In this document: positions 46,701-58,700 of the stretch, piece after piece
How the letters are laid out: every line of letters starts with the position of its first letter
Position numbering within the stretch: position 1 is the first letter of the stretch
Assembly (NCBI GenBank): GCA_964035545.1
Contig: OZ037767.1
Coordinates: 12,891,301-12,955,300, forward strand
DNA from: Bugula neritina
Lineage: Eukaryota; Bryozoa; Gymnolaemata; Cheilostomatida; Bugulidae
Reading direction: 5' to 3'
Length of the DNA: 64,000 nt
The notes under the pieces: model-generated
The model's input: only the letters and a program-made list of their open reading frames with translations
Databases searched by the model: none
Told to the model about the DNA's origin: nothing
Translations under genes and position numbers: made by a program

Positions 46701-49700
46701 GACGTTGGGCTGAGAGCAAGTGTGTGAAAGCTGCCCTTTGTGTTTATCAGTGTCACGAGTGTAGTCAGAGTGGTATTGAAGAGTCGGAGGTCTATGTTTT
46801 ACCAAATTCACTTGTTCGAGTCTATAAGTGTTATCATTAGTCATAGTCTTGTAGTCAATGGCTGATGCTTCTTTCTGTCTACAGAGTTCAATTGCTTTGT
46901 CAAAGTCAGAGTCAGTCAAGTCAAACAGTTTCTTTCTAAGCTTGTCACTTTTAATCCCCAGTATTAGCCCTTGTAGTGTAAGTTGGTTGTACATGTCTTT
47001 TAAGTCATGTAGTCTTGCAAGGGAATGTAGTTCAGTCAAAAATTCGTCAATAGTTCTTTTCCTTTGCTTGCAAGTCAGTAGTGAGTGAATGTTAGCGACT
47101 AAGTTTAATCTTGGCTTGCAGTAGTCATCAAATTGCGTCACAAGTTTGTCGTAGTCAGTCTTGTCATTGTTGTCAGTTCATTTGAAATATTCGTATATTT
47201 GGTTGCCGCGGCAATCGATAGTTTTTAGTAGGTATGCAGTTTTCACTCTGCCTTCAGCTGTATCCTTCGATGTGGCAGTTAAAAAAAGTTCAAAGTCAGG
47301 TTTAAAAATCTTCCACTTCTCAGGTAGATTCGGTCCATCTGCTATTGGTTTTGGCGCTAGTAATTGCTCCATGTTGTCTCAGTGTAATGATAATAATAAT
47401 AATTAGACTTGAGGCACCATGTTTTGTGTTGTTTTGTGTTATTGTTTCAGTTACCGTGAAAGAGAGAGAACGTCCTTAAGTTAGTTAATTAACGAAAGAG
47501 GCCAAAGCCGTGATTTATTACCACAATATATATTACAAGATAATACTAAAATTATTACAAGATAAGTAAGACAATTTATTATGATTATGCACAAAAATAG
47601 TAAATTAATAAAATAACATTACAAATTAATGTTTACACACATATATGTCTATCTAAAGTTGAACTAACTGTTGGAAGTAAGTGGTTACATACCATCCACC
47701 GCTGGAGCGTTGACATCCTCAACACACTCTTCTTCAACACACCACTACAGAAGAAATATGCTGATGCAATAAATTGTATATTCCCAAGACCTGTCACACC
47801 ACTTTTTTTCTAGGATAGACACATGGAAGTTATTTTTAGAGTATAAATTATTGCTACTTAACTAGATAAATAAATTTTGTATAATTACTGATTTTATGAT
47901 AAAAAAAATGTCTACTCTAAGTACGCTAAATAGAGATGGGCAAGGCATGCTGAAAAATCACTTGTCTCAAAATTTGAGTGCAAATGTGCAGTCTGACAAT
48001 ATGCGTAATATAATATATAGTTTTTATTCACAATGTATGAATAAAAAAAATAAGCCACAAGTAACACTTCAGGCATCACATTTTACATACTTTTCCATCA
48101 CCACAACTGGTGTAAAGCAGAGCTGCACTACCTGCGGTCCTAGAGGAGCCATCAGCTGTGCACCACAGCTTCTGGCAGATCTCTAAATATGTAGTTGTCT
48201 GCAACAGAAATACTGTATGATGCGGATGCTTCTTTGTAGATACCATACAAGAAATGTACAATTTAATAAATAGATTATCACTGAAAAATAATTGCCCTCA
48301 CTGGGATTCAAACTCGGGACTACTGAGTAATCACAACACTACATCCCACCGGTGTCATCCCAGATAGACAATTTCCAGTTAGACGCTATTTATTTATTTC
48401 AGTACAATATATATTTTGTTTGCAATTCTTTTGAATACTTTTAAAATATATGTATATTTAAATGAACTTAGATTAGTTGTTTATTACTTAGCACATAAAA
48501 AGATTTATTTGCGCTGTATTAACTTATTAATTTTGCATTTTCTATACTTCTTGTTGTTTGAAAATGTTGTATTATAATGCACTCGCTACAGTGTTACGCT
48601 TTAGTTAGGCCAAGGTTACTTTCAGTTTTAATAAAATATTGCCATCTTTAATACTATACTTGCTTGTGTTCATTGTCTAACAAATTATAACTTACTACAT
48701 CCACAGTCATAATAATACATGTTGGTCGGTACGTGTTGCTGAAGCCAAGTTGAGGTTATTAGCTATTTTATATTTATAAAGTTTAAGTGTGTTTTATTGT
48801 TATTGCTAAGTTTAACCTCTCTAAAAAGTTTGAATTTGATCAGTTTGGCTGGGCAGAATAGTTTGCTTGCTGGGGTCGTTAAAGGACACTGTCAAAGCTC
48901 AATGAGGAAAAAGAACGGTTACAAGTTGAAAGCTTTCTCTATTGTATGGGAAATAAAAACGAGAGAATCTTCAATGGTTTAGCACTGCCGGATGAATGAA
49001 CTAAGAACTACCAAAAAGCATCCAATGCTTTTCACAAGTATTTTTCTCCACGTAAGCACGTAAATTATGAAAGAGCTCATTTCTTTAGACGCTGCCAACA
49101 ACAAGGAGAAACCTTTGAACATTATCTTAGGCCTCTAAATGACATAGCAGATAGGTGTGATTTCTCCAATAGATCAGAGCAAATGCAAGGCAGAATTGTA
49201 GTAGGAACCATGGACACTAATTGCAGTCATGAAATGCAGAAAATGAAAGTTTAGGACCTAACTGGAGAGGTTGCCATAAATATGGTTAGACAATTTGAGC
49301 AAGTACACAGGATAGTTAAGGGCAACCTTTTAGCTGCAACTGCCTTGCTGAGGTTTGCATTGTAATCATATAAGAATTCAGTACCAGTAAAATAAAATCT
49401 CACCTAATTGTGCTAGAGTCAAAATTTAAAAACTATGTTGTAGATCTTCTTTTTCCCCAGTGTAGGTTTTTTGGAAATTTCAATTTTCATTTTTTTTGCA
49501 AAGTTATAGACAGAAAACTGCCCAATTTTGGCCAATTTTGCCTGAAAAGCTGACTTTTCAGTACCAGTAAAATATCTCAGCAGGAAAACATGATATCTGG
49601 AAATAAATTGCACTACTGGAATCCTGAGATATTTCTCCAGTGTAAGTTTTTTTCTTTTTCCAATAACTCTTCTAGATTGCCCATAAATTGGTGATTTATA

Positions 49701-52700
49701 CACTGAAAATGCCATATTTTTTCATAGAAAATTAGCAGCGCGCAGTACTTCACGCTTCAATGAGCACGTAGGGATGAGAAGATATTGGCGCGTACATACT
49801 AATTACAGGCTTGCTAGCTGGCAGGCTATAATGAATAGCTTGCTTTGTACTTTGTTTATGTAGCACCCATAATGGAATGTTGATAGATTACACAGCCCTA
49901 ATGAAGGTTGCTGCTTATTGGTTGTAGTTTGATCTTAGGCTAAACAATTGCAAGTAGGCAACACGCATGCCACCCACAAAGCCATATTATTCAAGAACCT
50001 AAACTACATTTTGAGAGAAATTTATGATATTCTTAGTGAGGATGCCCTTAACTATCCTGTGTAGACAAGAACATTAAAGACTTGACAGAAAGTCATATTC
50101 AGGGTAGTACCAGTAGTACTCCGGTAGATGCTGTCTCCAAATTTAGTAGCAGTGGTGGTCACACAAACAACAAGTCTTGGAAGCACAGCTCTAGGAGTAA
50201 CAGTACTAAGCAAACTAATAGCTTTACTCCCTGTGGCCGATGTGGTGGTGTGAACCACACAAGAGGTACATGCACTGCTAAAGATTGTAAATGTAAGGGC
50301 AGTGGTAAACTCGGACACTGCGCAAAAATGTGTAAATCTAAGCCTGCCACTCAAGTTCAGCAAGTCGAAGAAGAAGTGCACACCGTACTTCTGGGTGAGA
50401 TAGCAGAGATAGTTCAGAAATGTGAGTCCTGTAGGAAGGAGTCAAACATTCAGCAATCTCCACTCCCTCTGATTTTTCTAGTTGTCCTTGGGAAAAACTA
50501 GGCAGTGACTTGTTTTATGTTGACAATAAGTGGTTCTTGCTAGTAGTTGATTGCTGTTCTCGTTTTATCGAAGTTGCATTGTTGGAGGATCTTACCAGTT
50601 TCAAAGTTATACTCCATTTGAAGAGCATATTTGTTCGACATGGTGTCCCAGAGATCCTAATTTTTGATGATGGTGTGCAATATGCTTCAGAAAAATTTAA
50701 ATCCTTCGCCCGAGAGTTTGGTTTTACCCATGTTACCAGTTCTCCTAAACACCCTCTGGGAAAAGGTGCAGCTGAACAAGTTGTTCAGGCTATCAAAAAC
50801 ATTTTGAAAAAAAAACAAGATCCGTATTTAGGGTTGATGGCTTATAGGTCTTCACTGCTGGAAAATGGTGTCTCTCCAGCTGAGTTGTTGATGGGTTGGA
50901 AACTGCGCACTACGGTGCTTTCTTTGCCACCAGTGTTGGTCCCAAAGCAGCTCGATGTAGAATGGGTTAAGTAAAAAGAAGCTCATGCTAAAGCTCAGAG
51001 CAAAAAAATATTTGACTTGAGACATCGAGTTTTGGTCCCTCTATCGTTAAGTCCTGGTAATAGAGTTCATGTGTGTGATCTGAATCGTGATGCTGAAGTT
51101 GTTGTACTTCTCTGCAAGGCCCCGATCCGTTGTTGTTAAAAGTACTAATGGTGTCCCATTCAAACGCACTGTTACCAATCTAGTGCGATTAAAAACTACT
51201 GAGTTGTCTGATGACAATAATGTTGCTAAAAATCTAGTTTTGGTAGAACTATTAAATTTAGACAGATTTTAGATTTGTAAATATACTATGTGCTGTGTTT
51301 GTTTTCATTTTATTACGTATTGCATGGCCATTGTGTTTTCAATAGTGTATTGAAATGTTTCTGTGTAGTATCAATATGTTGCCAATGTGTGCTTTCTTCC
51401 GTCTTACAATTTTGTGCAGTCTCTTCATTTTTATTGTTGTCTTGAGAAATGGAAGTGTTGTATCATAATGCACTCGCTACAGTGTTACACTTTAGTTAGG
51501 TCAAGGTTACTTTCAGTTTCAATGAAGTTATTGCCATTTTTAATACTATACTTGTTTGTGTTCATTATCTAACCAAATATAATTTACTTCATCCACAGTC
51601 ATAACATTACAAAAGCTTGTCCACGTAATCGTGGACGTTGCTCTCTGGAGCCGGAACATGGTAAGTTACGTGCTCAGAAACCTATGTTTCTTTCCCCAGC
51701 ATGAGAAAGTTAGGGGTCTCCAGTGTACTGGAGTGAAGGGTACTACGATAGGATTGCATTATTTGCGGCAGTACCAAGTCCCACTCTTCCTGGCTCTTAC
51801 CGATAAGCAGGCTTCTCAGTGAGTCCCTTAGCATTTGGTTGTTCCGCTCCACAACCCCATTCCCTTGCGGGTGGTACGGGGTTGTCCGACTCTGGTTAAC
51901 TCCCCATGTCTTATAGAGATTGCTCATAAGTTGCGACTAAAACTGGGCACCTTGGATAGAGTGTATTTGTTCTGGCAAGCCGAGATAACAAGACACCTGC
52001 TGATCCAAATCTCTGGCCACCGTGGAGGCCGACACATCTGGAATAGTCAGCGCATCAGCCTACTGCGTGAAATGGTCAGTTAACATCAGTATCCAGTTAT
52101 TACCTCTCAATGTCATGGGCATGGGGCCTACTAGATCTCCAGCAACTACCTGCCACGGATCACCGGCATAGAGGCGGCGCCTCCCTGCAGTCTCAGTGGA
52201 GCAGCCATGCTTGCCAGCTTGGCAGATCTCACACTTTCGCACCCGGAGTCGGACATCCCTAGTCATACCATGCCAATACTACTAGAGTTGAAGACACCGA
52301 GTCACCCACCTGGCTCCTGCATGAGCCTGCTTATGGGTGTCCCAGATCAACTCCCGCCGCAGAGCAAACGGACAGACTACCCTCTCTCTCGTTCTCGGTG
52401 ATTTGCACCGGTTGCCAACATTATCGTTAACAACCCGTCACTGTAAAACTGGAGGGAGTCCCAGCGGTTACAGAAAAACTTGAACTCTGCACACTTAACC
52501 TGCTGTTTGGCCTTACTAGGTCGCCGCCCCTCCTTCTTAGCCCGGACTAGGTCAGCTACTACCACAGGTAGTATAGCTTGGAGCCGACACAGCTCTTTGA
52601 CGTTCCAGAGCAGCGTGGAGTTTGCATGAAGGTTGTTGACAGCTTTATTAGGGGGTTCGAACCGGAGTTGTCCTTCCTCCCAGCTGTATATACCTGCTTT

Positions 52701-55700
52701 TCCCACCTGTTCTTTCACGTCTGAGCAAGGGGGTCCATCATTCCTGTGCTTGATATTTAGGCATTGCTTACATCAACCTGCTTGGCATGAGGCTTAATCC
52801 GTTAGCATTACCATGTTTCTTACCGGGTCGGTGTTCAATTTGGTACAAAAACTCTGCCAGGATTTCAAGCCAGCGTGCCACACGGCTAGATGGTTCAGCC
52901 TGTCGACACAGTCATATCAAAGACGCATGGTCCGTTTGTAATCTGAACGTACACTCATACAGATACTGTCTAAAGTGTTTTACTGTCTTGACTACTGCCA
53001 GAAGCTCTCTCCTGGCCGTGCCGTAGTTCTTTTCAGGCGCCGACAGAGCTTTACTATGGTAAACTACCACCACCTCGCAACCATCTTGGACCTGAGACAA
53101 CACAGCCCCTACATTGTGGTTACTGGCATCAGTATCCAAAATGTAATCCCTCGTCGAATCAGGATACGCCAAGATGGGCGCCTCCACTAAGCGATCCTTG
53201 AGGTGGTCAAATGCCTGCTGTTCTGCATACGTTTACTGCCATCGCACCCCCTTTGCTGTCAGCCGGTTTAGTGGCTGCGCAGTTCTTGCAAAGTGCGGTA
53301 TGTACTGATGATAGTACTCTACCAGCCTCAGGAATGCCCGCAATTCAGAGAGATCAACAGGGACGGCGCAGTCCCTCACAGCCCGTACCTTCTCGAGGTC
53401 GGTGGCGACCCGGTCTTGACCGACTACATGGCTTAGGTACTTGACCTCTTGTTGCAGTAATGCACACTTAGAGGGATTGAGCTTTAGACAAGCAGCTTGG
53501 AGTCTGTCAAACACCTCTCTGAGCCGACTGACGTGAGTGTCGAAGTCGGGGGAGATGACAATGACATCATCGAGATAGATGAGCAAGGTCTTCTAGTGGA
53601 ACCTACTCAGGATCTGCTCCATGAGTTACTGGAAGGTGGCCGGCGCAGACGTAAGTAAGAACGGCGGCACCTTCCACTTCCAGAGCCCGTCCCGCGTAAT
53701 AAACGCAGCCTTGTCCTGTGCATCAGGTGTCAGGAGCACCTGCCAATACCCGTTTAGCAAGTCCAGCGTACTGAAGAACTTGATACCAGCTAAGGCATCT
53801 AGCGACTTGTCGATCCTAGGAAGAGGATAAGCGTCCTGGATAGTCACGCTGTTCAGTTTGCGATAATCCACGTAAAACCTCCAGCTTCCATCTTTTTTCT
53901 GAACCAGGACAACTGGAGAGCTCCAAGCACCATGGGCTGGTTCAATCAGGTCTCGGTTCAGAAAGTCTTGCACCTGTCGGCTCACTTCCTTTTTCTTTTC
54001 AGGACCTAACCGGCGGGTTGGCTGCCTGATAGGCACCGTCCCAGCTGCCAGGGGTATCTCATGACAGACAGCCTTAGCCAGGCCTATGTCATGGTCGCCG
54101 CAACTGAACACGTCCTTGTACTCAGAGAGTAGCCGCCCCATGACTAGCCGTTCTCGCTTGCCCTCACAGCCATCACAGGCTTCCCTGTACAAATCTACCA
54201 ATCGTTCAGGCACCGACCCCCTGTCGTGCTTAGTGGGTACTCCCCGAGCCTCCTCCGCCGTCTCCAGGGCGGGCCCGACATCCTCCTCTTCTATGGGGTG
54301 GAACTTCCCCACTAGTGATCTAGCCGGCAATTCTACCGGCTCCGTGAAAATATTCACACTGGACCAAGAACTCCCCCGCTCATCCAGCCTATTCAGACTG
54401 TTAGCGAGCTGGACACCCCCCAGTGCACCTTTCACCACTCCTAAGTCGGAGATTTCCTTACAGTTCACTCTGCAGCGAACTGTAGCCCGAGAGCGCTCAG
54501 GTACAGTACAGCGCTGTACCACCTGCACTCCCCCCACCAAGGGTCTGCCAAATTGGTCCACACAAGCCAGCTCATGCCCGGTCATTACCACCGCCGACTT
54601 ATTAAAGTCAATGTGGCACTTGTGTCGCTTCAGAAATAGCATGCCCAAAATGGTGTCCTTCTTGAGTTGACTGACGATGAAAGTCTGGCTGACCACGGAC
54701 TCTACCAGTCAACTCTATCACGCCATAAAATTGAATACACGGCCCGTCCGCCAACGTGCCGTGTTCCCCTTCATATGGCTCCAGGTTTGCCCGGTCCCTA
54801 GCACTGAGTGTGTCAAACAGACGCCGGCTCAGAAGATTTGTGGTACACCCCGTATCCAGTAGAAATGGGGCAGCTTTTCCGGCAAGTTTACCGGGAAAGA
54901 AATAACTGCTTTCTGATTGCGAGAAGGTTGTCGACGTTTAGCGGGCAAGCGGGTTACATCTTGGTCTTGCTCACACACGGGCAGCCGAATGAATGCTCGG
55001 TCTCGCACTCGAGGGGGGAATCGAGGGAAGTCCCGGTCTTGCTCCCACTCATCGTACATCCCTTAATCAGGCAAACCTTCAAAGCGGTTTTTGAGTGCCC
55101 AAGCCGGAGGTTTTGGCAGGCCTTGCGGCCTACTAACTCTCCTTGGGGCTTGCCACTCCGACGAAGTTGGCCTCCTCACGCGGCTGGGTTTGAGCCTTGG
55201 TTTTGGCCTTGGACCATTAAACCAGGGCCCACGATCGGCAGAGTCTGTCGTGGGCCGTTTTCGTTTAACTGCTTCCTTCTACCGTGGGGGCAGCTTTGTA
55301 CAAAGTGCCCGTCACTACCATAACCCCAGCATACGGTGCTCGCCTGCCGACTACAGCTGTCGGTGACTTGGTGGGTTGCTCAGCTGTTGACTGTTGGCGT
55401 AGATTCCTGATCTCGGCTCGCAGATCTCGAACCAAGCTTGTGGTCAAGCTAGTCGGCTCGTCGGCTGCTGCCGTGGTGACATGCACAGCCGACTTGGCTG
55501 ACGGTGTCAACGCGTCGTCATTGGCCTCATCTTGCTGGACTGTCGCCCCAGGCCGGCACGTACTGTCAGCTTGGAAATAAGCATTCTCAACCCTGAGAGC
55601 TCACGCCATAGTCTCAACCTCAGCTACCAGCAAGTGTTGCTTCAGCCCTAGGTTATTGATAGACGGGAGGAACGCATCTAGTGCGAGACTCTGCCGACCA

Positions 55701-58700
55701 TTCATAGGCAAGTTATCATAGGCGACTTGTGCTAGCCGTTCAACTACGGTCGCGTGCTCTCTCAAGGTAGTCTTAGGTTTTCTCCTAAGCCCTTGGGGCT
55801 GCACACGAGCATCCCGAGCAGTAAGCTCAAACCGGGCTCTTTACGTCCTGATCAATCCCATAAGGTTTGGCCGGCCCCGTCAGGCACAACCATAGCTGAA
55901 TCAGAGTAACCCTGACAGGCCATCGACAGATGGCTGCCACATCACTGAACTCAGCAATAAATTGCTCCACATCTTTTTCCCCAGAGAAGATGGGAGCCTG
56001 CAAGTGGTACCTGTCCATAGGCAGCGCTAGGTCGCCTATGCCGTCCTCCATAGCTACTGGTTCGACTAGTTCTTGAAGAGGTATGTCCTCCTCGTCGGCC
56101 ATCTTTTACTCTCTGGCTAGGAGCATTTGCAGTAAATAGATCCCACCGCTGCCACCACTGTTGTGAATTTATGCTTCACTTGCAATCAATGGGTCTATTT
56201 ATGCAAAGCCACTTCACTATATTTGTAATTCTAAGTGTTTCTTCAATGTAAATTAGACAAAAATAAAATGTACAACTAATATAAAACGTTACATAATAGA
56301 GAGAGATACAGTACAAAAGACGTCACATTAGCTTTATCGAGTCCTGTCTGCCGTCTAGTCAAGCACGCTAACTACTAGTACAAGTTATTCGTACCTCCTA
56401 CTAAGCTGATTGGCTATTCACGCATGCTAGCTATTATCTTTAATTAACTAGTTTTGCCTTGGTTCACAGCGTACATTAGTAGTTAATAATTACTGTCTAA
56501 CCGAGTATAGGAGAGACGCTAAGCATTACGGTTGTCAGCTATCACGATAGTTGATCTGCTGCAATTGTAGACAGTGTGCCATGATGCATATAGGGAATAA
56601 GCAACGAGGAGTTGTCTTTTCAGCAATCCAAAAATCTCTACACCATACACGAATTTACTACAATAGTTCCCATAATGCTACATCTTAAAATCAAAACTCT
56701 CAATATCCTAAAATTATTTTTGTAAAAAAATTCAAACTAATGAAAAAACTTTTTAATTGCCAAATATAATTCTTTTCACAAGATGAAACTCATTTTAGAC
56801 AAAGTGAGTTGTTCAGGACACTAGCTATTAAAAATCTTTTTTAAAGGCGAAGCCTACAACAGAGCTAGTCCTTAATTACGACTCTGTATACTCTTCATTT
56901 ATGGAAACAATACAATGGGTATTTTAATTGTTCTCACCACTCAGTCAACAATCACATAAGAACTTGTTTTTCTATTTCACTCACTCAAATTTTTAATCAA
57001 CCAACTCTGACGTAATATTTCATTCTCTTACCAGACTTATATTTTTAGCATGAGATCTTGTCCTTTAATTCAAACTTTTAACTGAAACTGTAAATTTAAT
57101 TACTTTTGAGAAACAAGTAGCAAAATTTAAAAGTATGATGACTTACAGAGTAGGAGTAATAGTAGGTATCACCAAATTCCTGTCGACACTGTTCATCTGC
57201 ATCAAAAGTTTGACCTATATACCCAGTGTAGTCCTCACTCCATGATGCTATGTATAACCCGTCATTATTAAAGCAGTTGTTGCCATCACTATTAACAATA
57301 AAAAAAGGGGGTGTTAGTTTATAACTCTTATACTAGATGCATTTACTGCTGGTACATAATTTCAGTTTAAGACAGGTGGAAGTGTATTTCTGTATATCAA
57401 AAGCACCCAATCGATAAATTCTTAAAAAGAAGGCAGAATTTTGAGAGTTGATGGTATGTGATTTGAGAAGATACACAAAAGTTTTCTATAACACAAGCTG
57501 TTTTGGGTTTCTATGCATAATTTATATAGAAAAGCATAAAAATTTACATGTACTATCAATATAAAATTAACCTTCTGCTGCTTACAATATATAACACTAT
57601 GCTATAAAAGCTGTATAATAGATGCAATATTTTCTATTTTAATGTCATATTGTTAGAAAATTGAACAGCACAGCTTTCTAGTGCTACTAAAAAATTGGAT
57701 TATAACTGGGCTGCAAAGCTGGGTTACAGAGCCGAGCTACAGAGCAAGGCTAAAGAGCTGGGTTACAGAGCCGGGCTACAGAGCAAGGCTACAGAGCCAG
57801 GCTGCAGAGCCAGGTTACAGAGCCGGGCTACAGAGCAAGGCTAAAGAGCAAGGCTACAGAGCCAGGCTGCAGAGCCAGGTTACAGAGCCGGGCTACAGAG
57901 CAAGGCTAAAGAGCTGGGCTGCAGAGCCAGGCTACAGAGCAAGGCTAAAGAGCTGGGTTACAAAGCCGGGCTACAGAGCAAGGCTACAGAGCCAGGCTGC
58001 AGAGCCAGGTTACAGAGCCGGGCTACAGAGCAAGGCTAAAGAGCTGGGCTGCAGAGCCAGGCTAAAGAGCCACGTTATGGAGCCTCACTGTTCAGTGCCC
58101 AACCTGTTAAGTATAGTGATGTAAGCATCAAAATAATCGACTGAACATGTAGAGAACTTCCAAGGATTTCCAATGTTGGTGGAGTCAGTAAACCCTACAG
58201 AAGGCGCCATAACATACTTGTCTGACCCCAGGCAAGAGTTACCATCTTGATCATGGCTGGCTCCAAGACTACAAGTTGAACAACAAAATAATGGGCCATT
58301 TTAACTTTACCGCAATATTCTAGCCACTTGTGACTCAATCACCATAAACAACTTGCTTAAAAAGGATTTGATTCAATATTTAAGGAACTTCTACTGCATG
58401 GAACTATAAAAAATTCAACTGAATAACATGTATTTGTTAAAAAAAGTTTTATAATGTTTCTGTTGTAAAAAACTGGTAAACATGTATATATAAATTGCAC
58501 AATTCTAATACTTCATGTGTTTTCTTCCAGTTAAGAATTCAAAGAAATTTAGCTAGTTACTGTTATGATGAATTTTATTACAGGAAGCTTATTACAAATA
58601 TTTATAAAATGGTTAATTTTAAAATTGAACTTCCACCTCTGCTATAGCACTACTACACCACTACTATGTCATTAACACACCATTATGATATCATTTTTAC

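Larger units (their letters stand above)
42695..47637 (-). mobile_element. Element C: Ty3/Gypsy LTR retrotransposon
   Basis: LTRs: 47420-47637 (218 bp, 5') and 42695-43362 (3', split by a 443-bp insertion). Both read TGTTTTGTGTTGTTTTGTGT at one end and TGTTTACA at the other. It carries gag with zinc knuckles, protease, RT (VADD), RNase H and integrase. Some frames are long, but stops interrupt it. It is inserted in gene B in the same orientation, between the Cys-rich exon and the stalk exon. Confidence 0.9.
42690..47642. repeat. Target-site duplication CACAT around element C
   Basis: CACAT at 42690-42694 and again at 47638-47642 flanks the two LTR ends directly, as expected for a single LTR-element insertion. 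Confidence 0.8.
48565..51611 (+). mobile_element. Element D: internally deleted Gypsy-type LTR element
   Basis: LTRs 48565-48719 and 51456-51611 (about 155 bp) both begin TGTTGTAT and share AATGCACTCGCTACAGTGTTA. It has a gag-like region, a zinc knuckle and an integrase, but no reverse transcriptase or RNase H. A 756-bp inverted-repeat element sits in gag. Its right LTR touches the truncated end of Gypsy-3. Confidence 0.85.
51612..56640 (-). mobile_element. Gypsy-3: truncated Ty3/Gypsy retrotransposon
   Basis: The minus-strand element has a 5' LTR (from about 56158 rightwards, outer edge unclear), a primer site at 56140-56157, gag, protease, RT, RNase H and integrase. It stops abruptly after the integrase core at 51612, where element D's LTR begins. 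There is no 3' LTR. It is the best-preserved relative of Gypsy-1 and Gypsy-2. Confidence 0.85.
48091..57288 (-). other. Gene B ADAMTS-type Cys-rich domain exons
   Basis: Exon 57147-57288 encodes YTGYIGQTFDADEQCRQEFG. Exon 48091-48198 encodes ICQKLWCTADG and YTSCGDGK. Exon 47693-47744, just outside this span, continues WCVEEECVEDVNAPAVD. An 8.9-kb intron with element D and Gypsy-3 separates the first two. Confidence 0.85.

Noticed and set aside
57681-58124. 147-residue repetitive frame, and a CRISPR-like look of the array
   Set aside because: It is a eukaryotic minisatellite with no unique spacers. The frame is open because 15-bp units lack stops.
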